This document shows, piece by piece, positions 28,482 through 36,696 of a DNA stretch of 64,000 bases. This DNA comes from Psychroflexus longus. GTDB taxonomy: Bacteria; Bacteroidota; Bacteroidia; Flavobacteriales; Flavobacteriaceae. Location of the stretch: contig NZ_JAIQZE010000012.1 of assembly GCF_020164595.1 (NCBI RefSeq), forward strand, positions 43,927 through 107,926, written 5' to 3'. The notes beneath the pieces are model-generated. The model did no database searches. It was not told the DNA's origin and saw only the letters and a program-made list of their open reading frames with translations. The position numbers and the translations under genes are program-made. How positions within the stretch are numbered: the first letter of the stretch is position 1; every line of letters starts with the position of its first letter.

Positions 28482-28835
28482 TTAAATCTTCGTTTTGATA
28501 TACCTTTTATAACCCACTAATAATTTTCTTACCAAATTTAATTGTTTTTCGATAGGCTCAATATCATTTGCAGTATAATCTAAATCTTTAGCAATGATAA
28601 TAAGAGTATCCACTTCACTTGCTGATCCCATTGCAATCCCGATAAATTGATGAAGTTCTTTTAACCCATTTCTGGCACTTCCTTCAGCAATATTAGTAGG
28701 TATCGAAACGGCAGCTCTTCTTAACTGTGAAGTTAAGCCATATGCTTCAGATTTTGGAAATTGAGAAGTCATTTTGTAAATCATCTTGACCAAAACCATG
28801 GACTCCTTCCATACATCCATATCTTTATGCCCCAT
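28482..28835 (-). CDS. Four-helix-bundle protein (S23 / 23S rRNA intervening-sequence family)
   Basis: The 117-residue protein has all family hallmarks: VWKESMVLVKMIY, FPKSEAYGLTSQLRRAAVSI, PTNIAEGSAR, and a helix with GSASEVDTLIIIA. Members are encoded in 23S rRNA intervening sequences and as scattered genes in Bacteroidetes; their function is not established. Here it sits between the permease and ATPase genes of one exporter, in the same orientation, surrounded by low-complexity CCATT/TACACTA repeats on both sides. That context suggests insertion into an older wzm-wzt pair. Confidence 0.87.
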   Translation of the reverse strand: MGHKDMDVWKESMVLVKMIYKMTSQFPKSEAYGLTSQLRRAAVSIPTNIAEGSARNGLKELHQFIGIAMGSASEVDTLIIIAKDLDYTANDIEPIEKQLNLVRKLLVGYKRYIKTKI

Positions 28836-28951
28836 AGCAACTATTCATTTATAACTATTTTTACAATTTAACCACTCCTCAATTATACAATTATTCCATT
28901 CTTCTATTTCACCACTACTCCACTACACAACTATCCCATTCTTCCATTACA

Positions 28952-29827
28952 CTAAACAGTGTCAATAAAACTCTTCTCAGTCCGATTAAAAATCGCCAGA
29001 CCCACAAAAAAGACAACTATCGAAAAGCCTAAGGCATAAAAGAAACCCCACCAGGTAAATAGACCTGTATCGAGGGTCATGTAGCGGAAGCCTTCTATGA
29101 TCTGAGCCAAGGGATTGTACTTAAACACCCAAAAGTATTCTGGCTTTTTTTCCAGGATCTCTGTCATCGGAAAAGGCACCGCTGAGATGTACATCAGCAA
29201 TTGTACGCCAAATCCAATAAGGACGGTAAAGTCTCTATACTTGGTAGTCATGGCCGATAAAATCATACCTAAGCCTAAACCTGTAGCTCCCATGATAAAC
29301 ACGTAAACTGGGAATAGAAACAAATTGGTATTGGGACTAATGGGTTTCCCTGAGGCCACAAAATAGATATAAAAGCCGGTAAATATACTTAGTTGTATCG
29401 CCAGTTTTAAGAGGTTAGAAATCGTGACTGACATGGGCATGATGACCCTGGGAAAGTACACCTTACCAAAAATCCCCGCGTTTTTGGTAAACGTGCCCGA
29501 GGTTCCTGTGAGGCATTCTTTAAAATAAGTCCAGGCGGTAATACCGGCTAGGTTAAACAAAAAGCTGGGCACAGTCCCCGTCTGAATATTGGCTACGTTA
29601 TTAAAGACCAGCGTAAAAATCACCGAGGTAAACAGCGGCTGAATCAAAAACCAGAGTGGGCCCAACACCGTTTGCTTATAGACGGTGACAATATCGCGTT
29701 TCACAAACAAAATCAAAAGATCGCGGTACCTCCAAATCTCCTTAAAATTGAAGTCAAACAGTGGCTTTTCAGCTTTAATCTCGTATAACCAATCGGAGTC
29801 TTGAGAGGAAGTATCAGTCTTATCCAT
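28952..29827 (-). CDS. wzm: Wzm-like polysaccharide ABC transporter permease
   Basis: The 291-residue ABC-2 type permease has an amphipathic N terminus (FNFKEIWRYRDLLILFVKRDI), LGPLWFLIQPLFTSVIFTLVF-type helices, and six or so hydrophobic segments spread to the C terminus. It partners the Wzt-like ATPase, although the S23-type gene now separates them. It is the most upstream gene of the glycan locus, so the main promoter should lie within 29,828-30,000. I see no clean TTTG/TAnnTTTG pair there. Confidence 0.9.
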   Translation of the reverse strand: MDKTDTSSQDSDWLYEIKAEKPLFDFNFKEIWRYRDLLILFVKRDIVTVYKQTVLGPLWFLIQPLFTSVIFTLVFNNVANIQTGTVPSFLFNLAGITAWTYFKECLTGTSGTFTKNAGIFGKVYFPRVIMPMSVTISNLLKLAIQLSIFTGFYIYFVASGKPISPNTNLFLFPVYVFIMGATGLGLGMILSAMTTKYRDFTVLIGFGVQLLMYISAVPFPMTEILEKKPEYFWVFKYNPLAQIIEGFRYMTLDTGLFTWWGFFYALGFSIVVFFVGLAIFNRTEKSFIDTV

Positions 29828-30073
29828 AAAAGTTGAAGTTAACTATAGTTCTACGTCTTAAAGCCTTTAAAATTATATACGAAGCTTGCTGAGTTGAGAT
29901 CGGTTTTAAATTCTTAATTCTGTGCCAAATTTACATTTTTTGTTGGATATGGGTTGGTTCGTTGTTCGTTTTTTGGCGGTGAACCGGTGAACCTGTCAAC
30001 TGGTGGACTGGAGTGATGAGGTGGTGGGGCTAGGGTTTAGAAATTAGGTTTTAGGGAAGATCAGTAGTCAGTA

Positions 30074-30108
30074 AGTTGGTGAGTTGGTGAGTTGGTGAGT
30101 TGGTGAGT
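30074..30108 (+). repeat. Octamer tandem repeat (AGTTGGTG)
   Basis: Four perfect copies of AGTTGGTG plus a partial one, in non-coding sequence. Confidence 0.85.
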
Positions 30109-30441
30109 AAAATTAAAAATTTTGAATGCTCTTAAATGCTAAACGGTTCATTAGCTGGAGAAATGAAACAAAAACATGATGGCAAAAAACTAAAGCAGCA
30201 ACCACAAAATATATCTACCGGGCATCAAGTTAAGGGAAACCGACTAATTTCCAGAAATAACTGTGGCTTTCGCGGAAGTGCATTACGAAGTAATTAGCAT
30301 GAAGCGAAACCGAGGAAGGAGGTTCATAGCCTGTGCCGATGCTTATCGGTAAACACTTAGACAATAAAAACGGGGGTGAGCTAGCAAGCCAGCAGTGGTT
30401 TTGCGAAGAGCAGCGGAGCAAAAATTTCTTTAAATTAGCCT

Positions 30442-30459
30442 CCCCGATAGCTATCGGGG
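30442..30459. repeat. 18-bp perfect palindrome
   Basis: CCCCGATAGCTATCGGGG is a perfect palindrome. The core CGATAGCT recurs in the CTCGATAGCTCTGCTGAG repeats of this window. Without a loop it would form a cruciform poorly, so a protein-binding site or REP-like element is as likely. Confidence 0.7.
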
Positions 30460-30844
30460 TTATTGTTTCGTTTTTTCATCAATGGAAAAAATGAAAAGAG
30501 AAAAGTCATTGTTACTAAGTCCGTCCTTTATTATAGGATTGCCTGCGTTTCCCGCCTGAGGCATTCAGCTGTTCACCTTAGACGGATACATGTGTCATTC
30601 CGACGAAGGGAGGAATCTCTTTTGTCGTAATATTCAAATAAGAATTTAAAAAATTAGGTGGTAGGGATTACGTTTTAGAAGGTAGCAAATAGAAAATTTG
30701 AAATTTGAAATAAGTCAGGGTGACGATGCTGTCTTATGTTCGCATCTGCATGCGATTCTTGGCAAAGGGATCTGTTTCGACTTCATTTTAAAAAGATAAG
30801 AATCTGATTTAAAATTATTACTTTTGATGGATAAAAGTGGAACC

Positions 30845-31066
30845 ATGGATATGCAGTCAGAAAAAATACAACTTGCCAAAATGCTTTTGGAAACAGAAAA
30901 TCCAAATATAATTGAATCTATTAAAAGGATTTTCAAGAAAAATAAGACTGTGGATTTTTGGGACGAGCTTTCTCCAGAACAAAAGAACGAGATTGAAAGA
31001 GCTTCTACAGAAATCGAAAATGGAGAACTCACAGATTATGATTCTTTTATGCAAAAGCACAGATAA
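30845..31066 (+). CDS. Antitoxin of ParE-type TA pair 1
   Basis: A 73-residue acidic protein (from MDMQSEK). An in-frame ATG at 30,827 would add six residues. Helices IQLAKMLLETENPNIIESI and the end ELTDYDSFMQKH match the small antitoxins that precede ParE/RelE toxins in Bacteroidetes. It probably neutralises the toxin directly and may repress the operon. Its TAA stop is followed immediately by the TTG start of the toxin. Confidence 0.75.
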   Translation: MDMQSEKIQLAKMLLETENPNIIESIKRIFKKNKTVDFWDELSPEQKNEIERASTEIENGELTDYDSFMQKHR

Positions 31067-31372
31067 TTGAAAAGAAAAGTTCTAATCCCTAAGACTGCTG
31101 AAAAGAAATTAGACAAACTTTTTGACTATCTTTTAAATGAGTGGTCTAAAAAAGTAAAGAATGAATTTATCGAAAAGCTTAACAATTCCATTGAAATCAT
31201 CCGAACTCAACCAGTGATTTTCCCCGAGTCCAAAAAAGGAAAAAACTTAAGGCGCTGTACTATAACAAAACAAACTACTCTATATTATCGATTTAACTCC
31301 AAGCATATTTATATAGTTACACTATTCGATACAAGGCAAGATCCCGGTAGATTGAAATCTGATATTCTGTGA
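31067..31372 (+). CDS. RelE/ParE family toxin, TA pair 1
   Basis: A 101-residue basic protein with the RelE/ParE fold pattern: KKLDKLFDYLLNEW helix pair, RRCTITKQTTLYYRF, and the C-terminal IVTLFDTRQDPGRL that is characteristic of ParE-like toxins. It starts at TTG directly after the antitoxin stop (TAATTG). The target (gyrase or ribosome-bound mRNA) cannot be told from the sequence. Confidence 0.82.
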   Translation: MKRKVLIPKTAEKKLDKLFDYLLNEWSKKVKNEFIEKLNNSIEIIRTQPVIFPESKKGKNLRRCTITKQTTLYYRFNSKHIYIVTLFDTRQDPGRLKSDIL

Positions 31373-31855
31373 TCGTAATTCCTGTGAATTGTGACTGGTC
31401 TATTGGTGGAACAAGGTGATAGGTTTTAGGATTTAGGCGGTAGGAAATGACAAATAAAGAATTTGAGTTGGTGGCTGAGTGTCAGCCCCTGGCGGACGTA
31501 TCGAAGCTACCATCAGTTATCGTTGTCGGTTTTTCGGTGATTAGTGATTAGTGATTAGTGAATCGTGAGGTGGTGTACTGGAGGGATTAGGAAATAAAAA
31601 ATTTGAAATTTGAAGTAATTTGTGAATGTAAACTAGTGGCTTGAAAATAATCGCAATCATAAAAAACGGCCTACTTTTTATGGATGTAAAAAACTGAAGA
31701 ACGAGATTCATAAACACTTAATCCATAACAAAAGGGATGAACAAAAAAGTACTATTATCAACTATTAACTTAAAAGCTAAAATCTAAAAATGGAGCTAGA
31801 GGTCTATTGGTGAGAACTATAATATTAATTTGTAAATTGCAATAAATTCAGAAAA
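31373..31855. other. Spacer between TA pairs 1 and 2
   Basis: Non-coding. TTAGG-type strings and a covarying hairpin element come first, then a CGGCCTACTTTTTATGGA block at about 31,668 shared with 19.5 and 34.1 kb. No start or stop structure suggests a gene. Confidence 0.65.
31470..31511 (+). repeat. GAGTG-hairpin-TATCGA element, copy 2
   Basis: Outer arms GGTGGCT/AGCTACC, conserved GAGTG and GTATCGA, inner stem GTCAGCC/GGCGGAC with one mismatch and loop CCT. Confidence 0.7.
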
Positions 31856-32101
31856 ATGGGCAGCTTAACTATTTCAAATAAAACACTGAATCGGTATTTT
31901 GGCTATCTAAAAAACCTTGATAATGCAACTAAAAAGAATTTAATTATCAAGTTGACAAAATCTCTAGAACTCAAACCTAAAAAAGAAACAGATTTGAAAT
32001 CACTGTTTGGTGCCTGGGAGGATAACAGAGACGCTGATGAAATCATTTCAGACATCAAAAACTCAAGAGTTGCTAAAACTAATACGGTGTCTTTCGAATG
32101 A
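31856..32101 (+). CDS. Antitoxin of VapBC-type TA pair 2
   Basis: An 81-residue protein. The LKSLFGAWEDNRDADEIISDI segment ending in hydrophobic NTVSF matches the C-terminal toxin-wrapping tail of many VapB-like antitoxins. No DNA-binding motif is obvious in the N-terminal half. It overlaps the PIN toxin gene by 4 nt (ATGA). Confidence 0.75.
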   Translation: MGSLTISNKTLNRYFGYLKNLDNATKKNLIIKLTKSLELKPKKETDLKSLFGAWEDNRDADEIISDIKNSRVAKTNTVSFE

Positions 32102-32499
32102 ACTATTTAATTGATACTAATATTTGCATTCACTTTTTTCGAGGCAAATTCAACTTACTTGACAAGTTTGAAACCATAAAACTAGAAAATTGCGCTATTT
32201 CTGAAATCACACTCGCTGAATTGATTTTCGGTGCAGAAAACAGTTCAAACCCAAAGAAAAATTATAAACTCATAGACCAATTCACTGAGCAAATTAAAAT
32301 TTTACCTATTTATAATGCCTTAACTATTTATGCAAAAGAAAAAGTAAGGTTGAGAAAGGAAGGTAAAATGATAAGCGATTTTGATTTACTTATTGGATCC
32401 ACAGCCATTTCAAATGATTTAATTATGGTTACTGAAAACATAAAAGAATTCAATCGAATAACTGATATTCATATTGAAAACTGGACCCAACTAAAATAA
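32098..32499 (+). CDS. PIN-domain toxin (VapC family), TA pair 2
   Basis: The 133-residue protein begins MNYLIDTNICIHFFRG with the first catalytic Asp. ISEITLAELIFGAENS gives the conserved Glu, SDFDLLIGSTAI the third acidic site, and VTENIKEFNRI the last. All four acidic PIN positions are present, so it should be an active ribonuclease. It is coupled to its antitoxin by a 4-nt overlap. Confidence 0.88.
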   Translation: MNYLIDTNICIHFFRGKFNLLDKFETIKLENCAISEITLAELIFGAENSSNPKKNYKLIDQFTEQIKILPIYNALTIYAKEKVRLRKEGKMISDFDLLIGSTAISNDLIMVTENIKEFNRITDIHIENWTQLK

Positions 32500-32590
32500 A
32501 AGCTGACGGCGTTTCTTGGAAGGCAGGGCGGGAATTAGGTGTTAGGTTGTAGGTATTAGGAAATAGCAAATTTGAAATTAATCGTGAGCT

Positions 32591-32636
32591 GGTGGCTGAG
32601 TGACTCGATTTTTCATCGAGGTGTATCGAAGCCACT
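32591..32636 (+). repeat. GAGTG-hairpin-TATCGA element, copy 3
   Basis: Outer arms GGTGGCT/AGCCACT, inner stem CTCGAT/ATCGAG with loop TTTTC. The right outer arm differs from copy 2 by changes that keep pairing. Confidence 0.75.
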
Positions 32637-32639
32637 GTC

Positions 32640-32691
32640 AGTTCGAGTGCTGATTTTAAGTCGATAGACTAAAATCAGTGTATCGAGAACT
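32640..32691 (+). repeat. GAGTG-hairpin-TATCGA element, copy 4
   Basis: Outer arms AGTTC/GAACT, inner 9-bp perfect stem CTGATTTTA/TAAAATCAG. Both stems differ from the other copies, yet GAGTG and TGTATCGA are unchanged. Confidence 0.8.
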
Positions 32692-32730
32692 TAACCTTAC
32701 TAAAACAAAAATTTCTAAGATAATTAATTT

Positions 32731-32772
32731 GGTGGCTGAGTGTCCGCCTGAGTCGGATGTATCAAAGCTACC
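32731..32772 (+). repeat. GAGTG-hairpin-TATCGA element, copy 5
   Basis: Outer arms GGTGGCT/AGCTACC, inner stem TCCG/CGGA. TATCGA has changed to TATCAA here. Confidence 0.7.
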
Positions 32773-32946
32773 ATCGATTGTCTGTTGTCAGTTTTCGGTC
32801 GTCGGGAGTCGAGAGTCTGTTGTCTGTTGTCAGTGATCAATGAGGAGTGACTGGTATTGGTGGAACAAGGTAAAAGATTTAAGGAAATTTGAAATAAAGA
32901 ATTTGAAATTTGAAATAAATTTTGAGACGGAAGTTGGTTACTGTCA

Positions 32947-32982
32947 GGTCGAGTGTCCGCCTAAGGCGGATGTATCGAGAGC
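32947..32982 (+). repeat. GAGTG-hairpin-TATCGA element, copy 6
   Basis: Left arm GGTC, inner 6-bp stem TCCGCC/GGCGGA with loop TAA, then TGTATCGA. The right outer arm (GAGCTC) pairs poorly with GGTC. Confidence 0.65.
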
Positions 32983-33141
32983 TCATTCAAGGTTTCAGCA
33001 TAAAACTACTTCTCGATAGCTTTGCTGAAAGAAATCGTAGTGCAATTTCTTTCCTTCGCAGTCAACAAAAAACTAGAAGTGACATTTAGTAAAATTAAAA
33101 GTTTTGAATACAGTTATAGATTTATAGGAGTAAAAACACAC

Positions 33142-33456
33142 TTACTTTTGACTTTGCAATACTTTTAAAAGCTTTCCCAAATCTTGTCTATTATCCCAAA
33201 ATGCAGTGACAGTGATGAATTTATCATTCACATGGTAATAGATGCTATAATGACCTAATGTTGCAACATGTGTATCTTAAAAATCTGTTGACTTATAAAT
33301 AAAAGGAGTTTTCGCAATTTGACTGGTCATGTCTCCTACTAGCTTTAGGAGTTTTTTTGAATAGGTATTTGATTTATTCCTAGTAGCCCAATATTCTAAA
33401 ATCCCGACAAATTGAATGTCGGCTGTTCTAGTCCAGATTACATTGCGTCCAACCAT
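33142..33456 (-). pseudogene. RelE/ParE family toxin of TA pair 3, interrupted by an in-frame stop
   Basis: Read from the ATG at 33,456, the frame gives 104 sense positions ending at TAA 33,142-33,144, with one internal TAA at codon 60 (33,277-33,279). Sequence on both sides fits one ParE-like toxin: LEYWATRNKSNTYSKKL before the stop; GHYSIYYHVND and VTAFWDNRQDLGKLLKVL after it. No frameshift is needed. The gene overlaps its antitoxin by 19 nt, as in other pairs here. A 59-residue truncated toxin would lack the C-terminal strands and the conserved DxRQ segment, so it is probably inactive. Confidence 0.82.
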
Positions 33457-33686
33457 TCAAGATTTCTTTTCTCCATCGCTTCTTGAGAGATGAGCCTCCC
33501 ATCTCTAATATCTTTTTCACTCAGCTCTAACATTGCTTTTTGCTCAGTTGTCAACACCACCGTATCTGATTCAGGATCTGTTGAGGAGATAAGCTGATCT
33601 AAAGCTTCTAAAAACGCTACATTCTTTATTGAAAGAATTTTATCGATCAAACCGTTTCTTAAATTATCTACAGATGTCATTTGCAT
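33438..33686 (-). CDS. Antitoxin of ParE-type TA pair 3
   Basis: The start is chosen at MQMTSVDNLRNGLIDKIL (33,686; a second ATG lies at 33,680), giving about 82 residues. The longer reading from 33,758 adds residues unlike the family. It has the layout LIDKILSIKNVAFLEALDQLI and a C-terminal EKDIRDGRLISQEAMEKRN typical of antitoxins paired with ParE-like toxins in Bacteroidetes. It is intact although its toxin has an internal stop. Confidence 0.75.
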   Translation of the reverse strand: MQMTSVDNLRNGLIDKILSIKNVAFLEALDQLISSTDPESDTVVLTTEQKAMLELSEKDIRDGRLISQEAMEKRNLEWLDAM

Positions 33687-34517
33687 ATTATTTATTAAAT
33701 AAATATCGTGAATTTTGTTGTAATCTCCTAATTGGTAAAATATTAGTAATGTCATCACCTTTAGTGAGTGATTGTTCGTTTAGTGGTTCGTTTTTTGGCG
33801 GTGAACCGGTGAACCTGTCAACTGGTGGACCGGAGGAATTAGGCTTTAGTCTTTAGGTGGTAGGAATTAGGTTTTAGGAATTAGGAGGTAGTCAGTAGTC
33901 AGTAGTCAGTAGTCAGTAAAATAAAAAATTTTGAATTCAGAATTAATAATGCAGTTAGATGGAAATTGCTAATGACTCTTTAATAGTCACTGGTTACATA
34001 ACTCTGGAGGGATGAGGTGTTAGGTAGTAGTGAATAAAAACTTTAAGAATAACTACACTCAAAGAAAACGACCTACTTTTTATGGATGTAAAAAACCGAA
34101 GAATGAGGTTCATAGCCTGTGCCGATGCTTATCGGTAAACACTTAATACAATAAAAACGGGGGTGAGTTAAAAAAGTGATGAAGCATAAGTTAGATCAAA
34201 AAAAAATGAAATGATACAGCTTTAAAGATTCATCGTCGAAGCAAAAAGCTTCTCTGCCTGAATGACATTTTTCTCGATAGCCTTACTGAGTGAAGTCGAG
34301 GAGCTATTTTTAGGTTTCACTTCATAAAATTACCCGCCTGCGTTTCCCAACTAAGGCATTCAGCTGTCCACCTTAGGTGGATGCATATGTCATTCCGACG
34401 AAAGGAGGAATCTCTTTTGTCGTAATATTCAAATAAAGTTTTGAAGAAATAGGTGGTAGGGATTAGGATTTAGATGTTAGCAGATGAGAAATAGAAAAAT
34501 TATTCGGGAATTCATGC
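33687..34517. other. Spacer between TA pairs 3 and 4
   Basis: Non-coding, about 0.8 kb. It carries second copies of blocks found at 29.97, 30.32, 30.54 and 20.15 kb (here at about 33,786, 34,104, 34,335 and 34,211). The TCCACCTTAGGTGGA palindrome near 34,370 resembles the inner stems of the hairpin elements. Confidence 0.7.
33890..33917 (+). repeat. Heptamer tandem repeat (AGTCAGT)
   Basis: Four perfect copies of AGTCAGT in non-coding sequence. Confidence 0.85.
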
Positions 34518-34841
34518 TTACTCATTAAGTTCCGAAATACGAATAAGTGAAACATTTAATTTCTTTAGTTCATTTGTATCTAAGCGCCCCAATCGGCCAA
34601 GAACTAGATTTTTATTAATCGTAGCAAGTTTATTAAGCCTAATCAATGATTCTTTCTTTAAACCATTAGTCTTTGAAGGTTGGATATTAACATCAACATC
34701 CGATTGCCATTTTAGTTGCGTAGTCATAAAACAAATACTTACATCTTCGTCGGTAGAAATTAAAACGACGGCAGGACGATTTTTACTACCAGATAAGTCT
34801 GTAAAAGGAAAAGGGATCAATACTATGTCACCTTTTTTCAT
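34518..34841 (-). CDS. MazF/PemK family toxin, TA pair 4
   Basis: The 107-residue protein begins KKGDIVLIPFPFTDLSGSKN, then RPAVVLIS and CFMTTQLK, the standard start of PemK/MazF endoribonucleases. The loops and the late LGRLGRLDTNELKKLN segment are present, so it appears complete. It overlaps its antitoxin by 4 nt. Confidence 0.87.
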   Translation of the reverse strand: MKKGDIVLIPFPFTDLSGSKNRPAVVLISTDEDVSICFMTTQLKWQSDVDVNIQPSKTNGLKKESLIRLNKLATINKNLVLGRLGRLDTNELKKLNVSLIRISELNE

Positions 34842-35065
34842 TTATAGCGATCTTTTAAATCTGATACGCTATATAGATCTTCCTCTTCTTTTAAAAAGTC
34901 AAAAGATGTAGATTCTGATGATAATTGCTGAGCATTATCTAGCAGGATCTGGTTGTCAATTTTGCTGAAGAGAAAGTCTACAAAATCACTCACCTCTTGA
35001 ATTTTGGCCTCAGGGAGCTGACTCATTTTATGGGCAGCCTGCTCAATAAGTTGTTCTTTTTTCAT
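34838..35065 (-). CDS. Antitoxin of MazF-type TA pair 4 (DUF2281-like)
   Basis: The 75-residue acidic protein begins MKKEQLIEQAAHKMSQLPE and continues KIQEVSDFVDFLFSKID, resembling DUF2281-type antitoxins rather than AbrB-type MazE. The C-terminal FLKEEEDLYSVSDLKDRY is probably the toxin-binding tail. It is coupled to the PemK-like toxin gene. Confidence 0.77.
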   Translation of the reverse strand: MKKEQLIEQAAHKMSQLPEAKIQEVSDFVDFLFSKIDNQILLDNAQQLSSESTSFDFLKEEEDLYSVSDLKDRYK

Positions 35066-35544
35066 TTTGAAGTGTTTACGTAAAAATACAAATCAATTCC
35101 CTTAAATCCTAAATCTTCGAAATTTCTTGAAAATAAAGAGTTAAAAATCAGTTGTCGACTAATGTGAATTGGAGTTGGTAGTCGGGAATTAGGTTTTAGG
35201 GATTAGGTGTTAGGAAATGAAAAATAAAGAATTTGAAATCTGAAATAAAACATGAGTTGGTGGCTGAGTGATTCGACGCCAGGAGAATCGTATCGAAGCT
35301 ACCATCGATTGTCTGTTGTCAGTTTTCGGTCATCGGTTGTCTTTAGTCGGTTTTCGGTTGTCAGTAAAATTTTGAATTTTGAATTTATAATTACTCGTCA
35401 CTACTCACTCAAGTTAAACGATAGCAAGATTGACTTCGATATTTTATATTCAGTATTCGGTATTGAGATGGAGGGATGAGGTGGTAGGTTTTAGGGAGTA
35501 GGAAATTGCAAATTTAAAATAAATTATATGAGACTTAAATTAAA
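35066..35544. other. Spacer between TA pairs 4 and 5
   Basis: Non-coding. About 35,172-35,303 is almost identical to about 37,010-37,147 (TTAGG strings, then a hairpin element). The next block (about 35,380-35,468: TACTCACTCAAG, ATAGCAAGATTGACTTCG, TTCAGTATTCGG) recurs at about 36,180-36,308 and 37,165-37,316. Confidence 0.75.
35259..35303 (+). repeat. GAGTG-hairpin-TATCGA element, copy 7
   Basis: Outer arms GGTGGCT/AGCTACC, inner stem GATTC/GAATC, loop GACGCCAGGA. Identical to copy 8. Confidence 0.75.
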
Positions 35545-35850
35545 TTACTGATGTGAATTATCGGTTTTAGAGCGCTTTCTATTATTGTAAAACGATAAAA
35601 TTTCAATTTGATTTTTTTCTAATCTGTAATAAAGTGTATTATACGTTTTGATAACGACCCTTCGTATACCTCTAAAATCAGACAAGGGAAATAACTCAGG
35701 ATTTCTAGAAATTAAGTTTATGGTGTAATCAATTTCTACAGATAATTTTCTAATTTCCTTATCCGTGAATTCTTTTTCTAAATACTCATAAGTTTCCTTA
35801 AGCTCAGATAAGGCATGTTTCGTCCAGAATACCTTATAACCACTTTTCAT
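35545..35850 (-). CDS. RelE/ParE family toxin, TA pair 5
   Basis: The 101-residue basic protein carries WTKHALSELKETYEYLEKEF, FRGIRRVVIKTYNTLYYRL and ILSFYNNRKR, the ParE-like order. The final NRKRSKTD is basic and replaces the more common DxRQDP. It overlaps its antitoxin gene by 17 nt. Confidence 0.83.
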   Translation of the reverse strand: MKSGYKVFWTKHALSELKETYEYLEKEFTDKEIRKLSVEIDYTINLISRNPELFPLSDFRGIRRVVIKTYNTLYYRLEKNQIEILSFYNNRKRSKTDNSHQ

Positions 35851-36067
35851 AAATCTTTTTAGCTTCTGAATATGGTTTTAGAGCTCCATGGTTCGCCTCT
35901 GAAATCCCTTTGGTAATCGACTCTTTTTCTGACTCAGTTATACTTTCCCACCAATCGTTTGACTCATCACTTCGAACTTGCATTAATTTTTGAATTAAAG
36001 ATGGATCTTCTATAGTCGTAAGCCATTGAATAAGGTCAATTTTTGCATTTTTTATATCTATATCCAT
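35834..36067 (-). CDS. Antitoxin of ParE-type TA pair 5
   Basis: The 77-residue protein has LIQWLTTIEDPSLIQKL, then WWESITESEKESITKGI, and the C-terminal PYSEAKKIYEKWL. This is the usual small antitoxin (xWWxxxSxxExxSI) that precedes ParE in Bacteroidetes. It is placed directly upstream of and overlapping the toxin. Confidence 0.82.
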   Translation of the reverse strand: MDIDIKNAKIDLIQWLTTIEDPSLIQKLMQVRSDESNDWWESITESEKESITKGISEANHGALKPYSEAKKIYEKWL

Positions 36068-36450
36068 GATTCAAAGATAATCATTTTTTCAATTAGCTCG
36101 TGGTCAACGCTTACAGTTATCGTTTATCGGTTAACGCTAAACTAGGGGGATTAGGCAGTAGTCAGTAATCAGTAAAATTTTGAATTTTGAATTTTGAATT
36201 CTAAATTTATAATTACTCGTTACTCGTCACTACCCACTCAAGTAAAAGCATAGCAAGATTTAACTTCGATATTTTGTATTCAGTATTGAGTATTCGGCAT
36301 TCAACTGGTCAACTGGTCAACTGGTCAACTGGTCAACTGGTCAACTGGTCAACTGGTCAACTGGTCAACTGGTCAACTGGTCAACTAAATTAAAAAATCA
36401 CTCCTAAACATCAAAAAAAGTAATAACTTTGTGTTTACATTCTAATATTT
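36068..36450. other. Spacer between TA pairs 5 and 6
   Basis: Non-coding. It contains the second copy of the ATAGCAAGATT / ATTTTGTATTCAGTATTGAG block (about 36,180-36,308) and an octamer microsatellite. The promoter of the plus-strand pair 6 must lie within the last 60 bp; no clear consensus is visible. Confidence 0.65.
36301..36386 (+). repeat. Octamer microsatellite (TCAACTGG, 10.75 copies)
   Basis: Ten perfect copies of TCAACTGG plus six bases, ending 64 bp before the start of the plus-strand antitoxin of pair 6. Copy-number change here would shift the spacing of upstream DNA. Single copies of CAACTGGTGGACTGG occur at about 29,998, 33,819 and 37,300. Confidence 0.9.
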
Positions 36451-36696
36451 ATGGAAGCATCAATCATTAAAATAGGGAACTCAAAAGGCTTGCGATTAAG
36501 TAAAACCATTTTAGAGAAATATCAAATCAAAGATAAGGTAGAACTTATTCTCGAAAAAGGGCAGATCATCCTGCGTCCTGTAGATACACCTAGGAAAGAC
36601 TGGGAGGAGAAATTCAAAGCAATGGCTGAGAGTAAAGATGACGAACTTCTTATAAGCGATATCTTGGAAGACGATACTTTTGAAGAATGGAATTAA
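36451..36696 (+). CDS. mazE: MazE-type AbrB-like antitoxin, TA pair 6
   Basis: The 81-residue protein opens ASIIKIGNSKGLRLSKTIL, then KDKVELILEKGQIILRPV, the swapped-hairpin AbrB/MazE DNA-binding domain. The acidic C-terminal tail DDELLISDILEDDTFEEW is the toxin-binding part. It overlaps the toxin gene by 10 nt and should autoregulate the pair. Confidence 0.88.
   Translation: MEASIIKIGNSKGLRLSKTILEKYQIKDKVELILEKGQIILRPVDTPRKDWEEKFKAMAESKDDELLISDILEDDTFEEWN

Larger units (their letters stand above)
29828..30844. other. 1-kb repeat-filled intergenic region, left edge of the TA island
   Basis: No supportable gene. It contains: a GGCGGTGAACCGGTGAACC block (about 29,966-30,012) repeated at about 33,786-33,832; an octamer array; a ~60-bp block (30,319-30,380, with CCGATGCTTATCGG) repeated at 34,104-34,167; an 18-bp palindrome; and a ~100-bp block (about 30,541-30,640) repeated at about 34,335-34,435. 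Confidence 0.7.
32500..33141. other. Spacer between TA pairs 2 and 3, with four hairpin elements
   Basis: Non-coding. Four GAGTG-hairpin-TATCGA elements (annotated separately) lie within 400 bp. They are followed by a CTCGATAGCTTTGCTGA string (about 33,012) also seen near 19.74 and 20.02 kb. Confidence 0.7.

Noticed and set aside
30230..30421. Minus-strand open frame in the TA-island edge
   Set aside because: It is made of the dispersed repeat block also found at 34.1 kb, where the frame is not kept.
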